Assembly: GCA_031216915.1 (NCBI GenBank)
Contig: CM062294.1
Coordinates: forward strand, 28,334,985-28,398,984
DNA: 64,000 nt
From: Pictodentalium vernedei
Taxonomy: Eukaryota; Mollusca; Scaphopoda; Dentaliida; Dentaliidae
Direction: 5' to 3'
The notes beneath the pieces were generated by a model that worked only from the letters and a program-made list of their open reading frames with translations, searched no databases and was not told the DNA's origin. Made by a program: the position numbers and the translations under genes. This document shows positions 42,687 to 53,341 of this stretch, one piece after another; the stretch's first letter is position 1, and each line of letters starts with the position of its first letter.

Positions 42687-43167
42687 TTCCTCTTTATGCA
42701 TATACCATAGTTTTTCACTTCCAAAATATTCCAGATCGTTCAGACAAAGATAGTCACGTGATATGGAGTAGATCAGGTCGAAGTTTTGTCGCTGTGGATA
42801 ATTTTTCTCAAAAATGGGAGTTCAAATCATGGATCTTGTTCTTTTTTGTGTTTACGTTATTGTTAGTGTCTATAAATTCATATACTACAACTTATAATGC
42901 CGATCGGTGGAGAAAAGGCGAGTTTTTAGTGATTTAAAATTCAGGTGTATGTTGTTTGCTGTTTGTTGACAGTGGCGTCCCTGGCAACAATATGGCGCTA
43001 TCCTACTGATGTGATAAACAAGGTGCTTGTGTTTGTGACCGTGATCAATATTGCGTGTTGAGTTGACTTGAGTTGAATTGCTTGTAGTTTGTAGCTCATA
43101 CGTGTGATCGTGGCATCAGGTAACGAGATATCAAGTATAAAATACCAGTGACAGTCGTGAGTTCATC
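42687..43167 (+). other. Probable 5' leader of the plus-strand LINE
   Basis: No element of its own recognised. It contains TGGCAACAATATGGCGC (43 kb) and GTTGAGTTGACTTGAGTTGA and leads into the ORF1 ATG at 43198 or the upstream start at 43168. Probably LINE 5' untranslated sequence, at least from about 42960. Confidence 0.4.
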
Positions 43168-44169
43168 GTGAGTTTATCTTCGACATGCGCCATTAGTATG
43201 AAACGGGCATTAGCCCTTAGTTCCACATCAAGTGCTGATGAGAGTATGAACAGTACATGTCCAGCTCCAAAAAACAAAGATTCAAATAAAAGTTCAAAAA
43301 TACCGACAAGAAAAAGCCTCCTAGCCTCCAAGAAATATAAATCTGACTTATCACTGTGTGGCAGTCTCAGTCAACCTTCAATCAAAAATTTCACTTCTGA
43401 AAATCTTGATAAATCCGACATGAGTGGCTTCGAACAAATCTTAGCTGATATAAACAAAAAACTTGAAAATGTTGTCACTAAGGAGTCTCTGTTGCGGGTT
43501 GTGGAACCGCTCGTCAAAAGTGAAGATCTCACTAAAACTTTAACTTCAATTAAAGAGGAAATTTTCAAAAAGCTGAATGATACGATTGATGTTCTTGAGA
43601 ATCGTATTCTTGAAGTCGAATTGCGAAACGACAATCTTGAGGCAGAGTTGAACGGAGTGAAGGCTGAGTTACAGTCAAAAAATGAAGAAATTGTTAGGCT
43701 GCATGGGAAAATAACTGAAATAAAGGCCCAGCAAAATGACCTGGAACAACACAGTAGGAAAGAGAGTATTCGAATTTTTGGTTTACCTGATAGTAACAAA
43801 CATGAATCAATCGTTGAGTGTGAGGAAAAAGTGTTAGAAATATGCCAAAAGAAACTGGGGGTGGAACTTCATAGCTCCGAAATAAGCATAGCTCATAGAC
43901 TGGGGAAATTCACTACCGAGAAACCCAGGCCAGTCATAGCGAAGTTTGTTTCCCGGAAAATAAAATCACAAGTGATCAGTAACCGACGCAAACTTAAGGG
44001 CAGTGGTATTGTGATAAAGGAGGACCTAACCAAGGCTAATCAAATATTGCTCAAAGCAAGTGCCGACCATCCTAACATTCAGGACTCCTGGTCTAATGAC
44101 GGCAGAATATTTGTAAAATATAAGACTTCTAACAGGGTTAAACACATATCCCGTTTAGAGGATATATAG
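43168..44169 (+). CDS. LINE ORF1 protein (RNA-binding chaperone type)
   Basis: 333 codons, fully open; the first in-frame ATG is at 43198 (MKRALALSSTSSADESMNST). Residues ~1-80 are S/K-rich and disordered. About 85-205 form a long coiled coil (ENRILEVELRNDNLEAELNG, KNEEIVRLHGKITEIKAQQN). Then EQHSRKESIRIFGLPDSNKH opens an RRM-like domain, followed by SIAHRLGK and KGSGIVIKEDLTKANQILL, the usual C-terminal domain of L1/Jockey-type ORF1p. Such proteins trimerise and coat the element's RNA (family knowledge). Its ORF2 partner is 5.6 kb away because a satellite array has grown between them. Confidence 0.85.
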   Translation: MSLSSTCAISMKRALALSSTSSADESMNSTCPAPKNKDSNKSSKIPTRKSLLASKKYKSDLSLCGSLSQPSIKNFTSENLDKSDMSGFEQILADINKKLENVVTKESLLRVVEPLVKSEDLTKTLTSIKEEIFKKLNDTIDVLENRILEVELRNDNLEAELNGVKAELQSKNEEIVRLHGKITEIKAQQNDLEQHSRKESIRIFGLPDSNKHESIVECEEKVLEICQKKLGVELHSSEISIAHRLGKFTTEKPRPVIAKFVSRKIKSQVISNRRKLKGSGIVIKEDLTKANQILLKASADHPNIQDSWSNDGRIFVKYKTSNRVKHISRLEDI

Positions 44170-44308
44170 ACAGTCTGAAATCATTCTCCCAATTAACACC
44201 CACTTACCCTAAACAATTTCCCAATCACCATAAACGTCATGGCTGAATTTTATGAAAAAAAAATTAAAAAGAAAATACTTAGCAGGTTAAGAGTTGAAGG
44301 CCTGTCTG

Positions 44309-44713
44309 ATGAAGATATGGTCTTCAAATATCTCAAATATCTACTAGCGTTAGATAAAGGGTTAATATGATGAAGATATGGTCTTCAAATATCTACTAGC
44401 GTTAGATAAAGGGTTAATATGATGAAGATATGGTCTTCAAATATCTACTAGCGTTAGATAAAGGGTTAATATGATGAAGATATGGTCTTCAAATATCTAC
44501 TAGCGTTAGATAAAGGGTTAATATGATGAAGATATGGTCTTCAAATATCTACTAGCGTTAGATAAAGGGTTAATATGATGAAGATATGGTCTTCAAATAT
44601 CTACTAGCGTTAGATAAAGGGTTAATATGATGAAGATATGGTCTTCAAATATCTACTAGCGTTAGGTAAAGGGTTAATATGATGAAGATATGGTCTTCTA
44701 ATATCTACTAGCG
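44309..44713. repeat. 52-bp tandem repeat, ~8 units
   Basis: Unit GATGAAGATATGGTCTTCAA + ATATCTACTAGCGTTAGATA + AAGGGTTAATAT. GTTAGATAAAGGG occurs at 44349, 44401, 44453, 44505, 44557, 44609, 44661 and 44713, exactly 52 bp apart. Each unit contains the right terminus of MITE A (GTTAGATAAAGGG|TTAA) plus its flank. The first unit is preceded by LINE sequence (CCTGTCTGATGAAGATATGG), so the flank is probably LINE DNA. Confidence 0.95.
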
Positions 44714-47700
44714 TTAGATAAAGGGTTGATATGATGAAGATATGGTCTTCTAATATAGTTCAGATAAGAAGACATGTTTTAGTAGCAAAGTATAAAACTC
44801 CTCATTGAAGTTAGTTTTACAGCTATTGTCAAGCCTAACCCATCGTAATGGGATTGCTCAATAAGGGCAGCATTATACACAAAAAATTTGCTATTCAGTA
44901 TTTTTAATATTTTCATTTTTTGCCTCCGGAACATAGGTTTGACCCCTCATTGGAATGAGCATGATGTGCTCCTTCCAATGATGGGTCACAGCCTGGGTTT
45001 TGGAGGCAAAGAGTGAGAATTATTCGTTATACAAGAACTCTTTTTTACAAGTGTTGTCTTCTACTAGCGTTAGATAAAGGGTTAATATGATGAAGATATG
45101 GTCTCCAAATATAGTTCAGATAAGAAGACACGTTTTAGTAGCAAAGTATAAAACTCCTCATTGAAGTTAGTTTTACAGCTATTGTCAAGCCTAATCCATC
45201 GTAATGAGATTGCTCAATAAGGGCAGCACTATACACAAAAAATTGCTATTCAGTATTTTTAATATTTTCATTTTTTGCCTCCGGAACATAGGTTTGACCC
45301 CCTCATTGGAATGAGCATGATGTGCTCCTTCCAATGATGGGTCACAGCCTGGGTTTTGGAGGCAAAGAGTGAGAATTCTTTGTTATACAAGAACATTTTT
45401 TTACAAGTGTTGTCTTCTACTAGCGTTAGATAAAGGGTTAATATGATGAAGATATGGTCTCCAATTATAGCTCAGATACGAAGACACGTTTTAGTAGCAA
45501 AGTATAAAACTCCTCATTGAAGTTAGTTTTACAGCTATTGTCAAGCCTAACCCATCGTAATGGGATTGCTCAATAAGGGCAGCATTATACACAAAAAATT
45601 GCTATTCAGTATTTTTAATATTTTCATTTTTTGCCTCTGGAACATAGGTTTGACCCATCATTGGAATGAGCATGATGTGCTCCTTCCAATGATGGGTCAC
45701 GGCCTGGGTTTTGGAGGCAAAGAGTGAGAATTCTTTGTTATACAAGAACATTTTTTTACAAGTGTTGTCGTCTACTAGCGTTAGATACAGGGTTAATATG
45801 ATGAAGATATGGTCTTCAAATATAGCTCAGATACAAAGTCACGTTTTAGTAGCAAAGTATAAAACTCCTCGTTGAAGTTAGTTTTACAGCTATTGTCAAG
45901 CCTATCCCATCGTAATGTTATTGCTCAATAAGGGCAGCATTATATACAAAAAATTGCTATTCTGTATTTGTAATATTTTCATTTTTTGCCTCCGGAACAT
46001 AGGTTTGACCCCTCATTGGAATGAGTATGATGTGCTCCTTCCAATGATGGGTCACAGCCTGGGTTTTGGAGGCAAAGAGTGAGAATTCTTTGTTATACAA
46101 GAACATTTTTTTACAAGTGTTGTCGTCTACTAGCGTTAGATACAGGGTTAATATGATGAAGATATGGTCTTCAAATATAGTTCAGATACAAAGACATGTT
46201 TTAGTAGCAAAGTATAAAACTCCTCATTGAAGTTAGTTTTACAGCTATTGTCAAGCCTAACCCATCGTAATGGGATTGCTCAATAAGGGCAGCATTATAC
46301 ACAAAAAATTGCTATTCAGTATTTTTAATATTTTCATTTTTTGCCTCCGGAACATAGGTTTGACCCCTCATTGGAATGAGCATGATGTGCTCCTTCCAAT
46401 GATTGGTCACAGCCTGGGTTTTGGAGGCAAAGAGTGAGAATTCTTTGTTATACAAGAACATTTTTTTACAAGTGTTGTCTTCTACTAGCGTTAGATAAAG
46501 GGTTAATATGATGAAGATATGGTCTTCAAATATAGTTCAGATACGAAGACACGTTTTAGTAGCAAAGTATAAAACTCCTCATTGAAGTTAGTTTTACAGC
46601 TATTGTCAAGCCTAACCCATCGTAATGGGATTGCTCAATAAGGGCAGCATTATACACAAAAAATTGCTATTCAGTATTTTTAATATTTTCATTTTTTGCC
46701 TCCGGAACATAGGTTTGACCCCTCATTGGAATGAGCATGATGTGCTCCTTCCAATGATTGGTCACAGCCTGGGTTTTGGAGGCAAAGAGTGAAAATTCTT
46801 TGTTATACAAGAACATTTTTTTACAAGTGTTGTCTTCTACTAGCGTTAGATAAAGGGTTAATATGATGAAGATATGGTCTTCAAATATAGCTCAGATACG
46901 AAGACACGTTTTAGTAGCAAAGTATAAAACTCCTCATTGAAGTTAGTTTTACAGCTATTGTCAAGCCTAACCCATCGTAATGGGATTGCTCAATAAGGGC
47001 AGCATTATACACAAAAAATTGCTATTCAGTATTTTTAATATTTTCATTGTTTGCCTCCGGAACATAGGTTTGACCCCTCATTGGAATGAGCATGATGTGC
47101 TCCTTCCGATGATGGGTCACAGCCTGGGTTTTGGAGGCAAAGAGTGAGAATTCTTTGTTATACAAGAACATTTTTTTACAAGTGTTGTCTTCTACTGGCG
47201 TTAGATAAAGGGTTAATATGATGAAGATATGGTCTCCAAATATAGTTCAGATAAGAAGACACGTTTTAGTAGCAAAGGATAAAACTCCTCATTGAAGTTA
47301 GTTTTACAGCTATTGTCAAGCCTAACCCATTGTCATGGGATCACCCAATAAGGGCAGCATTGTACACAAAAATTTGCTATTCAGTATTTTTAATATTTTC
47401 ATTTTTTGCCTCCGGAACATAGGTTTGACCCCTCATTGGAATGAGTATGATGTGCTCCTTCCAATGATGGGTCACAGCCTGGGTTTTGGAGGCGAAAGAG
47501 TGAGAATTATTCGTTATACAAGAACATTTTTTTACAAGTGTTGTCTTCTACTAGCGTTAGATAAAGGGTTAATATGATGAAGATATGGTCTTCAAATATA
47601 GCTCAGATACGAAGACACGTTTTAGTAGCAAAGTATAAAACTCCTCACTGAAGTTAGTTTTACAGCTATTGTCAAGCCTAACCCATCGTAATGGGATTGC

Positions 47701-48350
47701 CCAATAAGGGCAGCATTATACACAAAAAAATTGCTATTCAGTATTTTTAATATTTTCATTTTTTGCCTCCGGAACATAGGTTTGACCCCTCATTGGAATG
47801 AGCATGATGTGCTCCTTCCAATGATGGGTCACAGCCTGGGTTTTGGAGGCAAGGAGTGAGAATTCTTTGTTATACAAGAACATTTTTTTACAAGTGCTGT
47901 CTTCTACTAGCGTTAGATAAAGGGTTAATATGATGAAGATATGGTCTCCAAATATAGTTCAGATAAGAAGACACGTTTTAGTAGCAAAGGATAATACTCC
48001 TCATTGAAATTAGTATTACAGCTATTGTCAAGCCTAACCCATTGTCATGGGATCACCCAATAAGGGCAGCATTATACACAAAAATTTGCTATTCAGTATT
48101 TTTAATATTTTCATTTTTTGCCTCCGGAACATAGGTTTGACCCCTCATTGGAATGAGCATGATGTGCTCCTTCCAATGATTGGTCACAGCCTGGGTTTTG
48201 GAGGCGAAGAGTGAGAATTCCTTGTTATACAAGAACCTTTTTTTACAAGTGTTGTCTTCTACTAGCGTTAGATAAAGGGTTAATATGATGAAGATATGGT
48301 CTTCAAATATAGTTCAGATAAGAAGACACGTTTTAGTAGCAAATGATAAA
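44714..48350. repeat. 355-bp satellite array derived from MITE A, ~10 units
   Basis: GTTAGATAAAGGGTTAATAT recurs at 45069, 45425, 45780, 46135, 46490, 46845, 47200, 47555, 47912 and 48266: period 355 (range 354-357). Each unit equals the 52-bp flank/terminus unit plus ~303 bp. The ~303 bp hold CTCCGGAACATAGGTTTGAC, the core TTGGAATGAGCATGATGTGC, GGTCACAGCCTGGGTTTTGG and CAAGTGTTGTCTTCTAC, the counterpart of MITE A's arm. Units differ by only a few bases. Short ORFs inside are repeat artefacts. Confidence 0.95.
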
Positions 48351-49812
48351 ATGATACAATTTCTCAGAGAAGAAACCATCGAGATAGGATATTGAGTCAT
48401 AAAAGCCAAACATTAGTCAATAGACCAATAATCCTTAATGGTCCTAAGGGAATTCTACCAACTATCTATTGTATTCTTCAAACATTTCTTAGAAAATTCT
48501 GAGACTATTCCTATATTTGGCATGTAATGTGGCATAAGATAGGTCCCACAAATTGCCAGCTATAATGCGGCATAGGTCAGGTCCCACAAAGTGGCAGCTC
48601 AAAGACATTTACGAGAACACGAGCCTCATAAAAGGCAAGACTACTGTGTGTAAATACTGCCAGTGGATTTGAGTGCTGTTTCATGCCAGCTGCCACGTGC
48701 ACTCCAATGGTTTGAAATAAACATATCCATGTCCATTTATCTTGAAATCGTTCTTAATTTAGTTTCTGATGTCACCAGTTAATGAAATAGTCGTATCGTA
48801 AGAAGTAATTTAAAACGCAAGAGTTTTACGTAACTGCGACTAGTGAAATTGGGTGCTAGTACTAGTCAGCTCCCTCTGTAAATGTTGACTGGTAATCCAT
48901 TGAGCCGTTACCAATGCAGTAAATCTGATTAGGACTGGCGCTAACTTGTTGCCATTTCATAACAAACAGAACCGTTAAAACACTGTGCGTCAACGAGTGA
49001 ATATTGCAGTAATAATTTCGGATTTGACCGGACATCCGATCGTAAGGAGACCTTATTTGGCTCAAAGCTTTAGCATTGCTTATTGATGTTTGTTTATTGC
49101 AAATTATTGGGACGCACCGACACCCTCCAATGGTTTGTAATGAACAAACACATGCCCATCGTTTTTGAAGTCGTTCTTTATTTAGTTCCAAAGTCGATGA
49201 AATGATCGTGATCAGTAAGTTGCTCGCATAAAGCGCCAGTCAGTCATGGACTGACGACATACCGACAGTCTGCCACTTTCGTCCACTCACACGAGCACGC
49301 TTTGTTTTCCAATTACGTATTGAATATCTCTTCATGCCCGTCAAAACGATTCTACCAAGATTGATGACTGTATATTACTTCTTGGTAAATCTTATACACT
49401 CCGAATGTGGCTATCGTTTTGTCGTTGCACAACTATTGTGATTCGAGATTATCAACGATTTATGTGGAGGCGTAGCTGTCCGATTTTGCATAGTCTTGCT
49501 GTGTACTTACTCTGTCATTTTTGTACCCCCCCCCCCATTCCGACCCCCCCTCCCCACTTCCCTCTTGCCCGTATTCTCAGATTAGTAAATACTCCCTAAA
49601 CTATAGAATTCTTCTTCTTGGCTTCCACAGCGGCAATAATTACGCGCATTCTTTCCTTCCAGTTAACCTAGGTTAACCTATGATTGTTCAGCAGAAGCTA
49701 AAGTTTATTAGGCTTTTCTTCTTTAAATGTCAAATTATGTACATAAATTCACAGATCTATTATTTATCACTACCTTTGGCTATCATGGCATTTATCTGTA
49801 TTTTGACTATCG
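48351..49812. other. Spacer between satellite and LINE ORF2
   Basis: No gene recognised. TCCAATGGTTTG...ATCGTTCTTAATTTAGTTTC near 48702-48764 recurs in diverged form at 49129-49182 (CTCCAATGGTTTGTAATGAA...CGTTCTTTATTTAGTTCC). This is an old ~100-bp duplication or two copies of a small repeat. 48526-48600 has two related GGCATA(A/G)..AGGTCCCACAAA units. Near 49527-49556 lies a C-rich tract. The last ~150 bp before ORF2 are probably LINE sequence. Confidence 0.5.
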
Positions 49813-52800
49813 ATGGCGACTAATGGCTTAACTTTGGATGAGATACAGCACAGCGACCAATTCAATTTTGTATCAAAATACAACGATGTAATGGACACGA
49901 CCCAGGAAAATGTCCTTGAATCCCCATTTTCTATTCATAATCACTCCTGCAACTATTATTCGCCTTCCAATTTTAGCCATAGTTTTTCTACGCGAGGTAA
50001 AAAATCAAGCCTTCTTAGCCTGAACTGCAGAAGTATCAATGCAAACTGGGACTCAATAACAAACTTTTTATGTGACCTTCAGCAAGGTAATAATAAGTTT
50101 GAAGTTATTGGGCTAACTGAAATATTCAAAATACACGCGCACTTTAGTTACAAGATTGACGGATACCACCCTATTGTCTACAAGACACGCCCTGGAAAAG
50201 ATGAAGGTAGGGGTGGGGTGGGCATGTTTATCTCTGAGAATGTAACATTCAAAATTAGACCTGATTTGTCCATTTTTATTCCACACGTCATAGAGACCAT
50301 TTTTGTTGAGATCAATCCAGGACGCAAAAATTCATACATTGTAGGATGCATCTATAGACCCAATTCTCCACCCTTGGCCGACATTGACGCTTTCACTTCC
50401 ACATTACAAGATATTATCCTTAAAATAAACCTCGAAAACGGTAAAGCCTTTCTTATAGGGGATTTCAATATTGACCTACTAAATTTTAGCGGTCATGAAA
50501 AAACAAATAGTTTTATAGACAATATGTTCAGTAACGGCTACATGCCACTCATAACAAAACCAACAAGAATTTCGGAACATTCGGCTACATTAATTGACCA
50601 TATCTACTCAAATAATACTTTATCAAATTACCACGCAGGAATAATAATTACGGATATCTCAGATCATTTTGCGACATTCTATATAGACGAAGGAGACCGG
50701 GGAGTTGTTGACTCTGGTCCTTGCTACAGAAGGTCATTTAAAGCAGAAAATGTAAGATTATTCAAAAACTTATTGCAACATAATACATTTGATTCAGTTT
50801 ACATTTCTACCACTGCAGACGAGGCATATGAATCTTTTATGGATATTTACACTGAAGCTTTCGACACCGCATTCCCCTTAAGAAACATAAATCTACCCAA
50901 AAAGCTGATTAAACGTAAACCATGGATGACCGCTGGTCTAATACAATCTTCACGTAATAAAGACAGACTTTATTTACTTAAAGTAAGAAAACCCTCTGAA
51001 GAAAATAAAGAAAAATATAAGAAATTCCTCTTGGTTTTCAACCAAGTGAAAAGGAGAAGTAAATCTTCATATTATAACGATATTATAGAACGTAATAAAT
51101 ATGACACAAAACAGACTTGGCAAATACTACGCACAATTATAAATAAATCGCAGTCCGCCGTCAAACCTTCACTTACTTTTTGTCAAAACAATCAACGTAC
51201 AACACCTGAAGAAATAGCTTCAAAATTTAATGATTATTTTGTAGAAATTGGGCAGTCCATCAATGACAAGGTACCAACCTCAAACAACGTTTTCAGCGAC
51301 TTTTTAAACGATAATTACCCCAATACTTTCTTCATTGCCCCAACAACAGAACAGGAAATTATGTTAATAACTAACAAACTGAAAGGAAAAACTAGCCTCG
51401 ATTGCAACAACTTGTCCACTGAGATTGTTAAACAATCCATATCAGAAATTGCTAAACCATTGGAATACATTTTTAATCTATCACTTACTGAGGGCAGAGT
51501 GCCAGAAAAAATGAAAATAGCCAGAGTAATTCCAATATTTAAAGCAGGTAGTCCGAACGAATTAGGAAACTACAGACCTATAAGCATATTACCGGTCTTC
51601 TCCAAGATTCTTGAAAAAATAATGTGTCAAAGACTCCTCGGTTTTTTAGATGAATTTGGAATTCTTTACGAACACCAGTATGGCTTCCGTAAAAATCACT
51701 CTACCTCCCATCCCATACTGCACCTATTACAACATGTTGCAGAATATAACAACAAACCAACGAAGGACTCTACTCTGGCTGTGTTCTTAGACTTGTCTAA
51801 GGCATTTGATTCAATCAGCCATGATATATTACTAAAAAAATTAGAATATTACGGCATCAGGGGTCTGGGTAACAAGTGGTTCCAAAGTTATTTATCGGAT
51901 AGGCAACAATTCGTTGATTATAGTTCGCACAAATCCCCGACTAGGGTCGTTAGTTGCGGTGTTCCACAAGGATCTGTGTTGGGGCCGATCCTGTTTCTTC
52001 TGTACGTAAACGACATGGGATTCTCTACTTCTCTTAATCTGCTCTCTTATGCTGATGACACAACGCCATATACAGCTGGGTATGATCTGAAAGATCTGGA
52101 GACGACGGTCAACACTGAGCTAACAAATATATTTAATTGGTGTTGCTGCAATAAACTCCAGGTGAACGAGAACAAGTGCAAGTATATTGTTTTGCACCCG
52201 CAAAACAGTCCATTAAAGGCTAATAATTTAAATATACTCCTCAATAGTACTAAACTTTCATCTGTAGGGAACTCCTTAAACGAGACCGTGGTTAAATTTT
52301 TAGGAGTTTACTTCGACGAAAACCTCACGTTCAAACACCACATATCAAAAATATGCTCCAAAATGTCTAACGCAATCTACTGCCTGAACAAAGTAAAGAA
52401 TATTCTTCCAGCCAAAGCACTAAAGACACTATACTATGCCCTTGTTCATAGTCACCTAATGTATGCAATACAGGCCTGGGGGCATTCGTTATTTACCAGT
52501 AAAATATACTCTTTACAGAAGCGTGCGATGCGAGTTATTAGCCGTAAAAAATTTAATAGCCACACTGATCCATTATTCAAGGCCAATCGTGTATTAAAAT
52601 TTAATGATTTATACAAATTAAACGTTTCCCTGTTCATGTTTGACTGGAAGACCATGATCTTGCCTGTATCCTTCAGGACTTTTTTTACGATTCGCTCAAC
52701 AACCGGGAGTCTTACCAGACAGGCGGGATTAATTAATATAGATAAAGCCAGGACTCAATTTTCTGCAAAACTTCCAAAACATAATTTTCCAAAAATTTGG

Positions 52801-52941
52801 AACGAGCTTGAGACTGCCTTACGCTCAATTTCCTCCAGACGCGCGTTTAAAAAACAACTGTTTGAGAAATATATAGACAGCTACTCGTCAAGCGTAACAT
52901 GCTCGTATCGCATGTGTCCTGACTGCAGACCCGGCGTTTAA
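49813..52941 (+). CDS. LINE ORF2: endonuclease + reverse transcriptase, intact
   Basis: 1042 codons without a stop. An APE-type endonuclease spans residues ~65-290: SLNCRSIN (N71), GLTE (E103), GDFNIDLL (~216) and SDH (283-285). The reverse transcriptase spans ~515-790: RPISILPVFSKILEKI, QYGFRKNHSTSHPI, AVFLDLSKAFDSISHDILL, CGVPQGSVLGPILFLLYVND and the catalytic SYADDT (~745-750). The C-terminus holds LYYALVHSHLMYAIQAWG. Length and motifs fit the Jockey/CR1/L2-like superfamily. The enzyme nicks target DNA and copies its RNA at the nick. All catalytic residues I can check are present. The start MATNGLTLDE follows a non-coding spacer, and ORF1 lies far upstream. Confidence 0.93.
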   Translation: MATNGLTLDEIQHSDQFNFVSKYNDVMDTTQENVLESPFSIHNHSCNYYSPSNFSHSFSTRGKKSSLLSLNCRSINANWDSITNFLCDLQQGNNKFEVIGLTEIFKIHAHFSYKIDGYHPIVYKTRPGKDEGRGGVGMFISENVTFKIRPDLSIFIPHVIETIFVEINPGRKNSYIVGCIYRPNSPPLADIDAFTSTLQDIILKINLENGKAFLIGDFNIDLLNFSGHEKTNSFIDNMFSNGYMPLITKPTRISEHSATLIDHIYSNNTLSNYHAGIIITDISDHFATFYIDEGDRGVVDSGPCYRRSFKAENVRLFKNLLQHNTFDSVYISTTADEAYESFMDIYTEAFDTAFPLRNINLPKKLIKRKPWMTAGLIQSSRNKDRLYLLKVRKPSEENKEKYKKFLLVFNQVKRRSKSSYYNDIIERNKYDTKQTWQILRTIINKSQSAVKPSLTFCQNNQRTTPEEIASKFNDYFVEIGQSINDKVPTSNNVFSDFLNDNYPNTFFIAPTTEQEIMLITNKLKGKTSLDCNNLSTEIVKQSISEIAKPLEYIFNLSLTEGRVPEKMKIARVIPIFKAGSPNELGNYRPISILPVFSKILEKIMCQRLLGFLDEFGILYEHQYGFRKNHSTSHPILHLLQHVAEYNNKPTKDSTLAVFLDLSKAFDSISHDILLKKLEYYGIRGLGNKWFQSYLSDRQQFVDYSSHKSPTRVVSCGVPQGSVLGPILFLLYVNDMGFSTSLNLLSYADDTTPYTAGYDLKDLETTVNTELTNIFNWCCCNKLQVNENKCKYIVLHPQNSPLKANNLNILLNSTKLSSVGNSLNETVVKFLGVYFDENLTFKHHISKICSKMSNAIYCLNKVKNILPAKALKTLYYALVHSHLMYAIQAWGHSLFTSKIYSLQKRAMRVISRKKFNSHTDPLFKANRVLKFNDLYKLNVSLFMFDWKTMILPVSFRTFFTIRSTTGSLTRQAGLINIDKARTQFSAKLPKHNFPKIWNELETALRSISSRRAFKKQLFEKYIDSYSSSVTCSYRMCPDCRPGV

Positions 52942-53341
52942 TTTTTTGAATACTGGTGTCAAAATTCCACGTTTTCTCTATCACCTCACACCCCCCGCAT
53001 GTGCAATCAAAAACCCGATACTTTTTTATAGGGCCAACCGAAAGTAAGTTTAGCTGTTATCTCATCCTAAACAATATCTATAAGCTCCGTAGTACTGGAT
53101 TAGTGATTTGACACGTAGCCATTTCACCCTAGGTAGTGATAAAAGTAGTTAGATCTTTCTATTCCATTGTGTTACTTGAAATTTTGTTTATAAGGAGATT
53201 GCAGGAAGACAGCCTAAACGGGCTATGCTTTCTCCTAACGATGTACCATAAGTTCTGTTAATTCTGTTTTATATGTATTATGTAAATAGCATGATTTGGT
53301 ATATTGTTGAATAAATTCTATTCTATTCTATTCTATTCTAT
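52942..53341 (+). other. LINE 3' UTR with (TTCTA)n tail
   Basis: 400 bp after the ORF2 stop, ending GAATAAATTC and five TTCTA units (53316-53341). A microsatellite tail of this kind, rather than poly-A, is typical of CR1/L2/Rex-like LINEs. The tail abuts the interrupted L1 at 53342. Confidence 0.85.

Noticed and set aside
43371-43799. Minus-strand ORF opposite LINE ORF1
   Set aside because: Antisense shadow of the coiled-coil region.
47335-47577. Short ORFs in the 44-48 kb region
   Set aside because: They recur with every satellite unit and have no protein-like composition.
44309-48350. CRISPR array
   Set aside because: Units are contiguous tandem repeats without unique spacers, and the DNA is eukaryotic.
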